Assembly (NCBI RefSeq): GCF_000203795.2
Contig: NW_006281109.1
Location: 10,001 to 74,000 of the forward strand
Reading direction: 5' to 3'
DNA from: Batrachochytrium dendrobatidis JAM81
Lineage: Eukaryota > Chytridiomycota > Chytridiomycetes > Rhizophydiales
Length of the DNA: 64,000 nucleotides
Shown here piece by piece: positions 46,890-58,200 of this stretch. The notes under the pieces were generated by a model. That model made no database searches and was not told the origin of the DNA. It was given only the letters and a program-made list of their open reading frames with translations. The stretch's first letter is position 1. Each line of letters opens with the position of its first letter. Position numbers and translations under genes: made by a program.

Positions 46890-47792
46890 TTATTTGAGCA
46901 ATGTATACGCTTTGACACTCATTTCATCGTAAGACTTGAACCAGCCATCAAGCACAGGATTCAGTTCAATAGTGTGATGCTGGTCAGTGAGTAGATACTG
47001 GTTTAGCAGCTGTTTAATTTGACCCAATATCTTTTGAACATATTTTTGATGATTGGCCATTAGATATTTGATTGATTTGAGAAGTTCAAGCTTTGGACCA
47101 TTTTTGAAAATATTGGCTGAACGTTGCATATCTTCTTGTTCAGTCTCAAACGCATTATAAAGTATCTGAGTATGCATTTTGAGTTCCTTGATCAGTTTTA
47201 ATGATGGAGCGCTAGTGTCTTTAACATCCATCTGGCTGATATACTGCAATACTTTTTCAGTCCACGAAAGATATTTGCCAGAGAGCAACTTGACCGATGC
47301 ATGATATTCGTCAATTTTCTGTTTAAGAGATTTTGGAGGATCTAATGGTTTTTTTTCTTCAGGCCAGATCATCGACCAAAGTCCGCTAAACAGTCCAGGT
47401 TGAGTGGGAGTACTAGGAGTTTCAGGCTGCTCATCCATACTCGGTGGTTTAGGAATATATTCGAGCAACACTGCAACAAATGCATCTCGTCCCCAATAGT
47501 CTCCTTTTTTATAAGCCTGATCACCATCAATGACAAAATAGTCTTGTTTGAGATCGGGATTGTATCTTTCGTCATCAATGACAAGCTTTTCAGTACTCTG
47601 CAGCTCCGTTCCAGCTAGTTCCACCAATTCGGAGACAAACGCTTGTTTATTTTGACTGTTTTCTTCCTGGGAAATGGTAGCCGTTGTATCTGGACCAGAT
47701 GGAATATCTTTTTGCTGCCCAGATGGAGCGGCATAGACACTGCTGGACAAGGCAAAAGCCGTAGCAAGAATTGAAAAGTTGATATATTTCAT
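46890..47792 (-). CDS. Secreted helical protein, unknown function
   Basis: 300 residues, ATG at 47792. Signal peptide MKYINFSILATAFALSSSVYA. After a Ser/Gln-rich linker come a mid region with a W-G-R-D motif, a Pro-rich hinge (PKPPSMDEQPETP) and a W-rich stretch (LFSGLWSMIWPEE). The remaining ~150 residues are amphipathic helices rich in Lys, Leu and Gln. No Cys pattern and no enzyme motif. No paralogue elsewhere in the window. Likely a lineage-specific secreted protein of the same broad class as the coiled-coil genes, but not of their family. Confidence 0.75.
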   Translation of the reverse strand: MKYINFSILATAFALSSSVYAAPSGQQKDIPSGPDTTATISQEENSQNKQAFVSELVELAGTELQSTEKLVIDDERYNPDLKQDYFVIDGDQAYKKGDYWGRDAFVAVLLEYIPKPPSMDEQPETPSTPTQPGLFSGLWSMIWPEEKKPLDPPKSLKQKIDEYHASVKLLSGKYLSWTEKVLQYISQMDVKDTSAPSLKLIKELKMHTQILYNAFETEQEDMQRSANIFKNGPKLELLKSIKYLMANHQKYVQKILGQIKQLLNQYLLTDQHHTIELNPVLDGWFKSYDEMSVKAYTLLK

Positions 47793-50049
47793 TTGATCAA
47801 GTAGATGGAGCTAGTTATGAGTATAATTGTTGGGAAAGTCCATGTGTTTTTATAGTCGATAGGACATTGGTGCTTGTAGTATATATCAAGAATACGGAAC
47901 TTGTAGCGTGCTATACCACGGCATCATAATGCGGTGTGTACATTGTGATTATGCATACTGGTTACCAGCCTTATTGACTCCCTATTCCTTGCAAGCGGAG
48001 TTGACTAATGAATCTGTTTTTCCATTTAACCGTTTCTCGTTTCTCGTTTCTCACTTCTCATTTCGGTAGTTTATGGCCATCTCCACTATTTTATTATGCA
48101 ACTCATATTCAAATTCTGATGGCAAGCATAAAGTAAACTGCTTCAAAGCCAAGTACTGGTTGAATGGTCGGGGCCGTTCAAGGGATGTCGTCCTGAAACG
48201 TGATCAACTAACAATCAGTACATGGAAGTTGGGCTGAACAAATGGCATATCAAAGTTGGACTAAAGCTACTAGATAGGGTACTAAATAGGGTGACTAATA
48301 TTCAGGGTTAAGGTTTCGTTTAGCTTTAAACAAGCATCTTCAATTTCATCAAGCAGCTGAGCTATTATCCAAGTAAATGTCAGTATTCTGCGGTCAACCA
48401 GCCTTGTCAAGCAATTTCACTTGAACTGGCATCTATTCATGCATATCCCCACAACTTTTTGCTATACAGCCCTAATACACGGCTGTATTCATTCAACCAC
48501 TATGGACCTGGCATATTTGCTCATTTACTCAATCGACACCATATTGATTTCATATCAACCATTTCGTCTTTTTGTTTATTTGGTGACTGCCATATTACCC
48601 AGTCAACAGAGTACCAGTTTTATTGATACCAGATATGACTAAACACTATGTAATAGTGTGCTACAACGCTTGACAGTTTCAAATGGATGGCCGCCATTAT
48701 AACAATAAACTGCCGATCTTGTAGGGTCACTGATGGATTGCAATAAAATAACGCAAACCTGAGCATGTCGAGTTGGAAACAAGCAATCCGATACAACTGT
48801 ACACCATTCAGATACGAGATATGTTGGAGTGTAAAAGTATTTATTATAGGAAATCAGCAAAAATAGTAAAAGTAGTAAAAATGATATGATACAGATCATA
48901 AAAAGTGAGCAGTAGATGGATATAACTGGGTATGACTGAGTATTCATTAATAGAATACAACGCTGATGATTTTATACTAGTTTAATTGGAATGTGCTTTT
49001 ACAACAGATCACTACAATGCAACATGGTTTTGACAAGACACCAATTGAAAACCAATAGTTACAAGTTTATCAGTTTGTGCAACAGTATGGATTGTATGAT
49101 GATCACTGTCAAGATGCACATGTCAAGTGCGTGTATAACCATGTTGACGATATTGGCCAGTTGACACATGCTGATCAACCCAACTGGTGTGTATTGTATA
49201 CATTGTATGTATATACATGTATGGCTTGATCACTCGGATGTACATACTCGACATATATACCGACACGAAAATCAGGTCGATAATCAGATCGACAACCACC
49301 ATCACAATCAGGTTGTATGTGAACAATGTTGTGATGTCGAGTGACTGGATCCAATTGCAGTGTATATACAACGAGTCATACAACGAGTTGTGTTCAAATA
49401 ATGTAATGAGTGCATCAATCCACAATACAAATCAACCATGACATACAATCATAATGTGTGGTTGATACAACTATAGTGACAATCGATGTTGATATACTAG
49501 CACACAGCATGCAATGCCAACACAACAGTTGCAAGTCACTGATCATCAATGTGACATTGTGGTTGCGGCATGAACTGCATTGTATTGATTCAGTTGATTG
49601 AGTGAATCACTGGACAATATGCAGTGATGACTGATCGTGTCAAGCTGAATGGAAAGCGTATTACTAAATCGTCAATGTTTGAACCATTTGCCATTTGAAA
49701 AGCATGAAATATCACAGCAAACTGATAATGTAATAACTGAATGTCGGCTCAGTTGCATATAGCTATGCAATATTATTTAAGCCTGTGCTTACTTTACTGT
49801 GACTTTAGTCACTTTTAGGGAGGAAAAGGGTGGGAGCTACACAACCAACCATGCGATATTTGAATCCATAACCAAACAATAGTTCAATCAATACTGCGCA
49901 TTACCATACAAAGGGCTTCTTTTGAGTTACCTCAACACTAACTCTGATAGTAACACGAGCCCTTAGGACGGCTACTCAAAGAGTATGCTTTTGATACTCT
50001 TTCAATAACATAAATACAATCTAAATCCGACCTGTTGAGCAACAACTAT
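47793..50049. other. Intergenic; contains second copy of a direct repeat
   Basis: 49115-49470 repeats 46459-46790. A short 'tttctcg' tandem tract is at 48030-48060, and TAGGGT-rich sequence at 48276-48312. 49700-50049 is the promoter side of the next gene. No gene supported. Confidence 0.5.
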
Positions 50050-50070
50050 TTACAACTTGCTCAACTAAAC
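50050..50070 (+). promoter_or_regulatory. Leader motif (TTTACAACTTGCTCAACTAA)
   Basis: Just before the ATG at 50078; the same element as at 21722 and 35768. Confidence 0.5.
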
Positions 50071-50077
50071 CAGTAGA

Positions 50078-50974
50078 ATGAAACTTGCAGTGACTGTACT
50101 ATCATCAGTTTTGCTTGCTTGCTCGGTCACTATCGCCAATCCAGTCCTTCCCAGTGCAACCGCAGATGCTGAGTCTAGCACTTTGACAGTTCTTCCCACT
50201 GCAACTACAAGCACTTATTCTAGCCCTTCAGCTGTTTCTGAATTGGATGTAGACTTATTTTATTGTGGCACACTTTCAAGGAAAGCCAAGAGCTTGATCA
50301 AAGCATACGCAACAACAAAACGTGGTGTCGAGACAACAGAAGAAAGGTGCAAGTTGATATCAAAATCGATTTCTTTTCAACAAAAATTGATACAACAGCT
50401 CAGTGAAAAAGTTGATCTCTTAAAGTCTGGATATTCGGCAGAAGATGATGATTTAAGTTATGATGAGGCTATTTCTGAGCTTTCAAGGGTACGTAAAGAA
50501 CTTGTAGATTTCGAAATTCAACAGCAAGTGTGCGATAGCGAATGCTCTGTTTTGGATCGGAAGTTTTATTTGGCCGAAAAAGCACTTGCACAAAACTTTT
50601 TTCAAGGGTTTTTGAATGTTCATTCAGTCGGTGTATATATGAAACGCATCCTGGGTAATCCCGTCGTTATGAAATGCATCAATCAATTTTACAGTGGAAA
50701 ACGGACTCCATTTCCAGAACTCGAGCATGCATCTACTAGTGAAACTCCCAGTTCATCACAAAGATATCAAAGCCATGAAAGTTTGCCTCAATCACCCGAG
50801 CAAGCAACAAACAATTCTGAGCAGCGTAAAATGGCTCTAAAAAGTTCTGATGGACAATCTCCATCTGAAGAAACGTCTATAGCTAATCCCAATCGAAAGT
50901 CCTCTAGAGCCCCTTCCAGTTTAACCAAAGTTTCCAAGTTTATGAAAAAGGTCAAATTACAGTTGAATCATTGA
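50078..50974 (+). CDS. Small secreted coiled-coil protein (MKLAV family), paralogue of 20907-21707
   Basis: 298 residues, ATG at 50078. Signal peptide MKLAVTVLSSVLLACSVTIA, a Thr/Ser-rich linker, a charged helical region (residues ~70-180) with Cys residues at positions shared with the paralogue, then a Ser-rich disordered tail ending in a basic helix (SKFMKKVKLQ). It is convergent with pseudoprotease D. This mirrors the arrangement of 20907-21707 with copy B, so the two gene pairs are one inverted duplication. Unknown function. Confidence 0.82.
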   Translation: MKLAVTVLSSVLLACSVTIANPVLPSATADAESSTLTVLPTATTSTYSSPSAVSELDVDLFYCGTLSRKAKSLIKAYATTKRGVETTEERCKLISKSISFQQKLIQQLSEKVDLLKSGYSAEDDDLSYDEAISELSRVRKELVDFEIQQQVCDSECSVLDRKFYLAEKALAQNFFQGFLNVHSVGVYMKRILGNPVVMKCINQFYSGKRTPFPELEHASTSETPSSSQRYQSHESLPQSPEQATNNSEQRKMALKSSDGQSPSEETSIANPNRKSSRAPSSLTKVSKFMKKVKLQLNH

Positions 50975-51780
50975 TCCTGATGTGGAAATTCATCTGATTG
51001 ATTTGAATTCTAATTTGAACTGCTTTCAATTTAATCAGCTGTTATTACAGCTGTATTTCTGATTCAACTTGTAATAAAATATAATTGCCATTTGATATTG
51101 GATATTGTATGTGCATGCATTGTATTTAATTATTTTACACAGTCTTGGTTGGCATCATATCATAGTATGCATCGACACTTGTATATTTCCAATACAATAC
51201 AGTTGATTATATATTGCTTGTCATGTCGTATTGACACATGACATGCAACATCAATACCAACAATACTCATGTGTATTGATATCAGATCCGACCAATTTGA
51301 CTGGTTTGATTTGTTCAAAAATGACTAGCCATCGATATACTTGCAGCAGTATATCATATTGCAACCGTTGATATCGCGCATCCAGTATTGGCATGGTCAT
51401 CCAGATATACAGTGATGGATTCAAACAATGCATACCATGATTGAGCTATGCGATCATGATGTGTATCAAACAACTACGATACACACTGAACTGATCCAAT
51501 GCATACATGGCTTGAACACATCACACAATCAAACATGGACACACCACATTAGAAATACATACAGTAGCGGTTTGTTTATAATGAATTGTATTCAGTCGAG
51601 TTTATTGAGAGTCTGTTTGTGACTCTTGACAGTGTGGTGGGTGTTTTCAGGTACAACTACTTGATCAGTTGTCATTGATGATTATTAACATCAAGAGTTC
51701 TAACGTACCATCATATCAACTATAAAATAATCATGGTCATCATCCATGCAACAGATAACCAGTTTTACTGCTATATCTAT
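50975..51780. repeat. Intergenic between convergent genes; inverted copy of 19945-20900
   Basis: 51120-51300 and 51400-51680 match the reverse complement of 20590-20830 and 20040-20300. No gene. Confidence 0.65.
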
Positions 51781-53416
51781 TTAGTCCCCAAGTTTCTTGT
51801 AATCAACGTTTGACCGCTTACTACCACGACGAATCCTGCCAATACGCAACACTATACTGCGATATTGTGTTTCATATGAAGTACTTGGTTCTTCAGGTAA
51901 TCCAAAACTGTGCATCAAATTCATGATCAATATATCAATCAACACATCCACACATCAATATCAAACAACTTACTGTGGTAATGGCCAAAGCATCCGATCA
52001 TTGTTTGAAATAGTAGGATATTCACTGGTTGCAGTTTCGCATCCACATCCAGAACCAAACCCAATGCGTGCATTTTGTAAATCAAATGTCAATTTAAGTC
52101 GGGTCATAAATGACATGCCAAGAACTGCATAATCATTTGAACCAACTGTTACAGCAAACAGGACTATAATTCAACAGGTATATTAGTCAGGTTAATCAAA
52201 CAACACGTATTGCATGCAATTGTCGAATATTTACATTTTTCAGAATTTTCAATACTGATTATCTGCATATAGTCTCTAGGACCTAGTTCGATCGTTACAA
52301 CGGAATCGCGATTTTCATCAGTTACGGGAGTTTGAGCAAACATTGTAATTGAAAACCTTGGCATCCTACTCCAATCAATAGTATATTTGTATCTGGGCAT
52401 TAGATGGTTTTTCCATAATCTCATTTTAATTTTTTTTTTGTCAAGGTAATCGCTCCTTAACATATTATCTTTGACAGTGATCGCATTACTATTAAGAATA
52501 GCATCAACCAATGCTGTCACGACTGTTTCAGGAAAACGCATATTTAAAAAGCATGTTTCCACACTCGAGTACAAAGTACGTCCGTCTTTCACTTTTTTTT
52601 GGAATTCAGCAGGCAGCTCCGCTGGTCTGCCATTGACTAGTACACTCTTGATGTTGACACTAAACTGATTGTTTGATGGCGATTCTACCCATGCAACACT
52701 TGTTCCATCCGTTTCGCATTTTGCAGTTACGTCCGTGTTTCCTATATTGATGAAACTTTCTGAAGTCATGCCATATGGACACAGTTGAAGACTAACCTCG
52801 TTTTTAGGAATGGCACCATCATTATACAAAGCATCCATTGCAGTGACTCGTGAATGTTGATTTGACAACGAGGAATAGGCAAGCCCAAATATTCCATCAA
52901 ACTTTGGATTGATACCAACTGAATCTGCTGATTGTTTTTCAACTGCCAATACTGGTAAATTGACGCCAGTTATCCCAGTACCTGGAATCGTCACAACGGC
53001 TGTGGATGTAACTCCATTATACTGTTTGCCTTTGTACTTTATACTAACGGGTTCCCCACTTGAAATACTTTGTATAGCTAAACCTACATCGTTGCTTGAA
53101 CTAGGAAGTGGTACCACCATATTAGAAACTGTTGAATCGACTCGTAAATTCAACTATTTTAAACAAGTGTGAGATTGATTAAACCTAGTACAAACTGATA
53201 TCAAACTACAATGCATGACATGATACATACATCAACTCCATCAACATTGACTTTTATCTTGAAACATTTGTTAACATCACCACCCAATTCAAGGGGTGAT
53301 CGTTTTGACAGCCTATTGTTTGATGGACTGTCAATTCCAATTGGTGAGTGTAATGCAAGTCGAACTGCAGCAACCGCCTGTAACGCAAGTATAACGCATT
53401 CTATAGTAATCAGCAT
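51781..53416 (-). CDS. Secreted pepsin-like (A1) protein, predicted non-catalytic, copy D
   Basis: Exons 53231-53416, 52235-53153, 51974-52163 and 51781-51907 keep frame and give 473 residues. Signal peptide (MLITIEC...), SKR/SP site, FDGIFGLAY and the CGCE C-terminus. First catalytic motif reads DSTV; second reads S-V-E in place of DTG. Intron 2 uses the C-type donor GTAAAT and TATAG acceptor. The last-exon acceptor GTTAG of A, B and C is mutated here; a CAG six bases upstream restores the same phase and adds two residues. The last exon is long (about 41 residues, basic, RRGSKR) like that of B. Confidence 0.83.
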
Positions 53417-53461
53417 TGTATCGAGTAGTGTGATGAAAGTGTTGTGAATCTAGTACATGAT

Positions 53462-53482
53462 TGCCGTTTTGTAACGACGGCA
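53462..53482 (-). promoter_or_regulatory. Conserved dyad (TGCCGT-9-ACGGCA) upstream of gene D
   Basis: 6-bp perfect inverted repeat at the place of the dyads in A, B and C; CACCCT palindrome at 53565-53578. Confidence 0.55.
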
Positions 53483-54306
53483 GCTTTAAGGGTGACAATC
53501 AGCACTTTCCAAATGGGTATTTAGAAAACACAAAAACACCATGTAGGGTGAGCAAACCCAGAAACACCCTGTAGGGCGAATCAATACACAGACATTTCTG
53601 CTAGTGGAAAATCAATTTCAGTAGTATACTGTGTTGATATTTCCAATTGTGGTCATGTATCCAGTAATCAGATAGTATCAGATTATCACCCTGATTATGG
53701 ATAGTTATCATCACATTTACAATACATTACTACAGCATACACTGCCACTGTGTATCAAATATTTGACTGATTGTCCAATTGGTCATGTTTTGGATCACTC
53801 GGACACAACAGCATCAAACAGCCTGTTGTTGCAGTATTTCAAAACCATGACTTTTCCATTGGTATGACTGCACAGTCATTTTAGGTTAATCTAGACTGTA
53901 CACATCAAACACTGCTGATCGTGCCACAACATGATCAACATCAAACTCGGCAAACTGTTATCGATACACTGAATGAGTGACATTGTACTATAATCGAATT
54001 GGAGATTGGCAGGTCGTTCAACAAACTGGCCGTGTCAACAGGTCAGATTGTCATCGTGGTACATGAACCACAATGGATGATCATGTCATTCAAATCAGCA
54101 CACAATCTACTGGTATATGCAAAACAACACCACAGTACAATCCAGATCAAACCCGATCACAAACGTGGTGTTGAATCCAATGCATGCGAGTACTTTTAAA
54201 CACATGATACACACTGATGGTGATGGTTGCTGACAGTCACATTGCAGTGTACATGTCCAATAGTGTCCACTGTCATGTCAATTGTTGCTATCCGTGACAT
54301 CCAACT
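53483..54306. repeat. Far-upstream block of pseudoprotease D
   Basis: Direct copy of 40741-41570 and inverted copy of 17450-18247. The match ends abruptly at 54306 ('catccaact'), a clean duplication edge. Confidence 0.75.
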
Positions 54307-55259
54307 AGATCACAATCAATGTCTAACAAATACAACACAGTAAACTAGCCACGAGTATCCAAGAGTATGTCAATTGATGTGATCCAACAAAACAGCAGAG
54401 TATTGACTGCTTTGTTAAAGTGCATTCAATCAAGACACTCCAGTATCTCGAGTAGAATATCAGATTTTTCACCTTTGCACTGAATCCACAACCAATCGCA
54501 CAGATTACAAACAAAGTTTGGACAAATCGAAATAGTTCAAATTTACAGCTGAAACCAAAATGGTATACAATCGCATTCATGTAGAGTTGAACACTATCTT
54601 GCAGTAATTGACTGTTGGTTTGGAATAAACAATGTTGAATATTGGTTGTAGTTTTGTACTTGACATTGACGGTTGATTCAATATACATTATGAATTATTA
54701 TAAACAGTGTCAATGATATGATGCACACAAACTATGATTTTGAACTGAAATAGTCTTGAATCAGCGTTTGTCGTTTCTGTTGTATTCTGAATCACGGATA
54801 CGATCACAATCTATTTCAATAACAATCATGACACATGTCAGTAATGCAACTGTTGTTTGCATGTCAATCACCACCAACAATCGCACTGAATTGTCAGCCA
54901 GTCCATGACACTGACTGTTTATTGCACACCAACACTGTTATTTAGTGGTCCATTTACATCAATATGGCTGTAATATCAATCAACTATTAGTATCCACTTG
55001 ACTATCATCAACTCAATACATAAAATGATCTCATGAAAACAGGCTGTAATTGTACAAGCATATGCTGTTGGTGTTACAAGTTTATTGGTCAACTGTTGTA
55101 TGATTGTTTTGGTGATGGTGTCAGGGTTGTGTCTGTTACCAATGGTACGCTACCAGCACAAACTCGACTGATCAAACAGCCATGTATACACATTGTTGTC
55201 AGTTACATCGAGTGTTTGTTCAAATAGGTCGATTCAAATGGGTTGCATATAACCGACTA
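54307..55259. other. Intergenic, includes a dispersed repeat copy
   Basis: 54775-54975 is a copy of the repeat at 30690-30970. A 121-codon minus frame at 54323-54688 has an ATG but a low-complexity, Cys/Phe-rich product without family features, and is left uncalled. Confidence 0.45.
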
Positions 55260-58200
55260 ATCCAGCATTCATCCATTGTCAAACAACCATAATGCACAAT
55301 ACCACCAAGTGTGCAATTACACTCGCACTGATCAGTCGTTGCACAGTATGCATTGGTCAATGTCAAACATATGTGTGTTTGCAACTAAATTGCAGTCCAT
55401 GACATATCCACACGATCCAACATGTCAAATCATGTATCATGAGTCCAAGATTGATCAAAAACATGATCATGGTAAACACAGCATGTTGTTGCATATCAGA
55501 CTCGATATATCGAGTGACAGTTGTACACTGGCTGATGGTGCACAGCGTATCAGTCACAATACATGCACGGTATTGCATTGCAGTCATTGAATGACAGTCA
55601 TTTGCAATGTGATACTGATCGACATACATCAGCATGATGTGATGTGACCATAACCATGGTGGAATGTGTTGGAGTTGACATTGTGAGTTGACAATCGATA
55701 CACCATGCACATGACTGGAACATATATATTCGAGTATGGTTTGGTTGGTGTCAGGTTGATCATGCAATCACATCGGTGCAACGAGTGAGTGAGCTGATGG
55801 TGATCTGAACTTGTTTCAACAACAAGGAGTTGACAGTCATGGATTTGCATGCATTCAATATGTGTCGCACACCGTTGTTGACTGTTGACTGTGTATGCAG
55901 GTCAAGTTACCACCAACCACCAACCAGATCCAATGCATACATGATCATTACTAGAATGACTGCCAAGAATATTCGCATCCAAAAGTTGATTATGAGTTGG
56001 TGGTTTTTAAGAACCGGACACAACCAACATGGTATTGGATACAGCAACATGAATATAGTTCAGTCACATGGTGTGATACAGTGGTTGTGGAATACAACAC
56101 CCAGGTATTTGTAGTGTTGAACATGACGAATCTGTTGTTCGTGTAGCATCATATCAATTGGTAATTCGGAATCAAAGTGTTGTGGCCACAGAAACTGAGT
56201 ATGTTGCATTTGACTACACCAAAGCTTATTTGACATTGTTCCATTCATTGTGCGAGTACACCAGATGCCAATTGGAGCAACTGATCAGAATCGGCAAATA
56301 TCACAATATTGTCGGCATACATGAACCCTCACATTGGTGGTGATTTACACGATACTCATGCAATGACAATCGGTTGATATCATCGTGTATGTTGTTGATG
56401 AACATGTTGAACAGTAATTTGACAGTGGACATCACCACCGGATTCCATGTTCAATTGGAAATGGATCAGAAACCAATGATTCAGTTTGAGCACAAGCCGA
56501 TGAGCATGTGTGCAGCGCTGTTAGCAAGACCAGTGTGCGTGGTGTTAACCACATGTGTTGCAGTTACCATATCAAGGTACCAACCATGACAGTGTCGAAT
56601 GCATTTTGAATGTCAATCAACACAACAATAGTATTGAGCTGCACGCACTGTCATCGTTGAACAATATCAACTAGTGAACCAACCAGCACAGCACACTTGT
56701 TTGGTTTGAAATCGATCATGATCGGTGGTGACGAGTTTGTTGAGCACCACGATCCATCAACGTGTGTTTGCAAGACCTTGCATACCAGTTTATGACACAC
56801 ATCAATCAGTGTAATACAGTGTTTGTCATTTGTATCAATGTGATCACCGTTATTGTTGTCGATATATGCAGTCAGTACAATCGGTACAGTGTATGCAGAC
56901 TGCCATCAGGTCGCATAGTGGCCGTCAACATATTGCCTGGACTGTGTGTAGCAGAACACGAGCAAATGGATTGGGTGGTTCATCAGGTGTATCATTTGGT
57001 GTATATAATGCGACTCGGTAGAATGTGATCAATATCCTGTTGTTTTTCAGGTGTTTGGTGTGAACCAGCTGCTGTATTGCATCAACTAGTCGATATCAAG
57101 GTATATCCGAGTCGAGATCAGTTGCATCGTCACGAATCGGAAACAGTTTGTATGGTGGAAGTGAATCACGTATATGCAAGTACTGTCATTACTGCAAGTC
57201 AAGTAAATGTCCACTATCGTCCATAGCAAGATGCAAGTAGTGATTACTCGGTATGTCAAAAATATTATCACTGCTGTACTGAATGATACGATTGGCATCA
57301 CATCGCATCGTATAGTGGAATGGAATGGAGTGATGGTTGTTGTGTGTGTTGCACCACCAGACATGACTCGAGCTGCTGCAAATGTCATATCAAAACGATC
57401 ATCAATACTGTCCGGTCAGGTGTGTCAGCAAACTTGATCCAGTTCATATGTTCATTGGCGCATTCAAGTCGCTGGATTGTTGCATTGTGTTTGTCCCAGC
57501 ATGCATCTAGTTGGATGCGACAGAGTTCATTGTGATTGTCACGGATACTTGCTGTAATGTACATCGATATTCCAGTGTTACCATGTCAAATCGTCCGTTT
57601 GATTGAGCGATACAGTCGACGTTTATGTTCCCGAGCAGTATGTGCATGTGCGTGCAGTTGACAGTCATCCACTGTTGCATTGGCAGCATCCAATAACTGA
57701 ATGCATAGCTCGTGTGTGTCCGTGTATGATCCATCAAACGCTGCATATATTCCACCAATCTAACATTGCAATCCGATCATAGGCATATATGCAGAGTTGT
57801 GATATGTTAGTTGAATGAGTGGAATGGACTGAATGAGTTGGTGCATGTGTATTAGTGCGGATGCAAGTGTAAATGACACATTGTCAGCAACCGCAATGTT
57901 CATGTTTACACGAGCAGATTTTACAAGTGTTTGTTCAGTCTCGTCACACACAAAGTGATTGATAGAGTGTCAATGACATGCAGTCCTGCTCACTCGAGTG
58001 ATGTTACTGTCGGAGTATTGCCAGCATACTGTATGACAGTCAAACGCAGTATTCATGCGTGTATGATGCGTTGTAATGGCGCATATTCAGTGCTCCAGTT
58101 TTCAAACAGTAGCACTGATGAGTGATCGTCAAACGGAATAACTGCTGACAGGACATGTTGAATGGCAGACAAGACATTTCGCGTTTGATAGTCGCATGCA

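Noticed and set aside
54323..54688. 121-codon minus-strand ORF with ATG
   Set aside because: Cys/Phe-rich, low-complexity product with no signal peptide or homologous copy; likely chance in AT-rich DNA.
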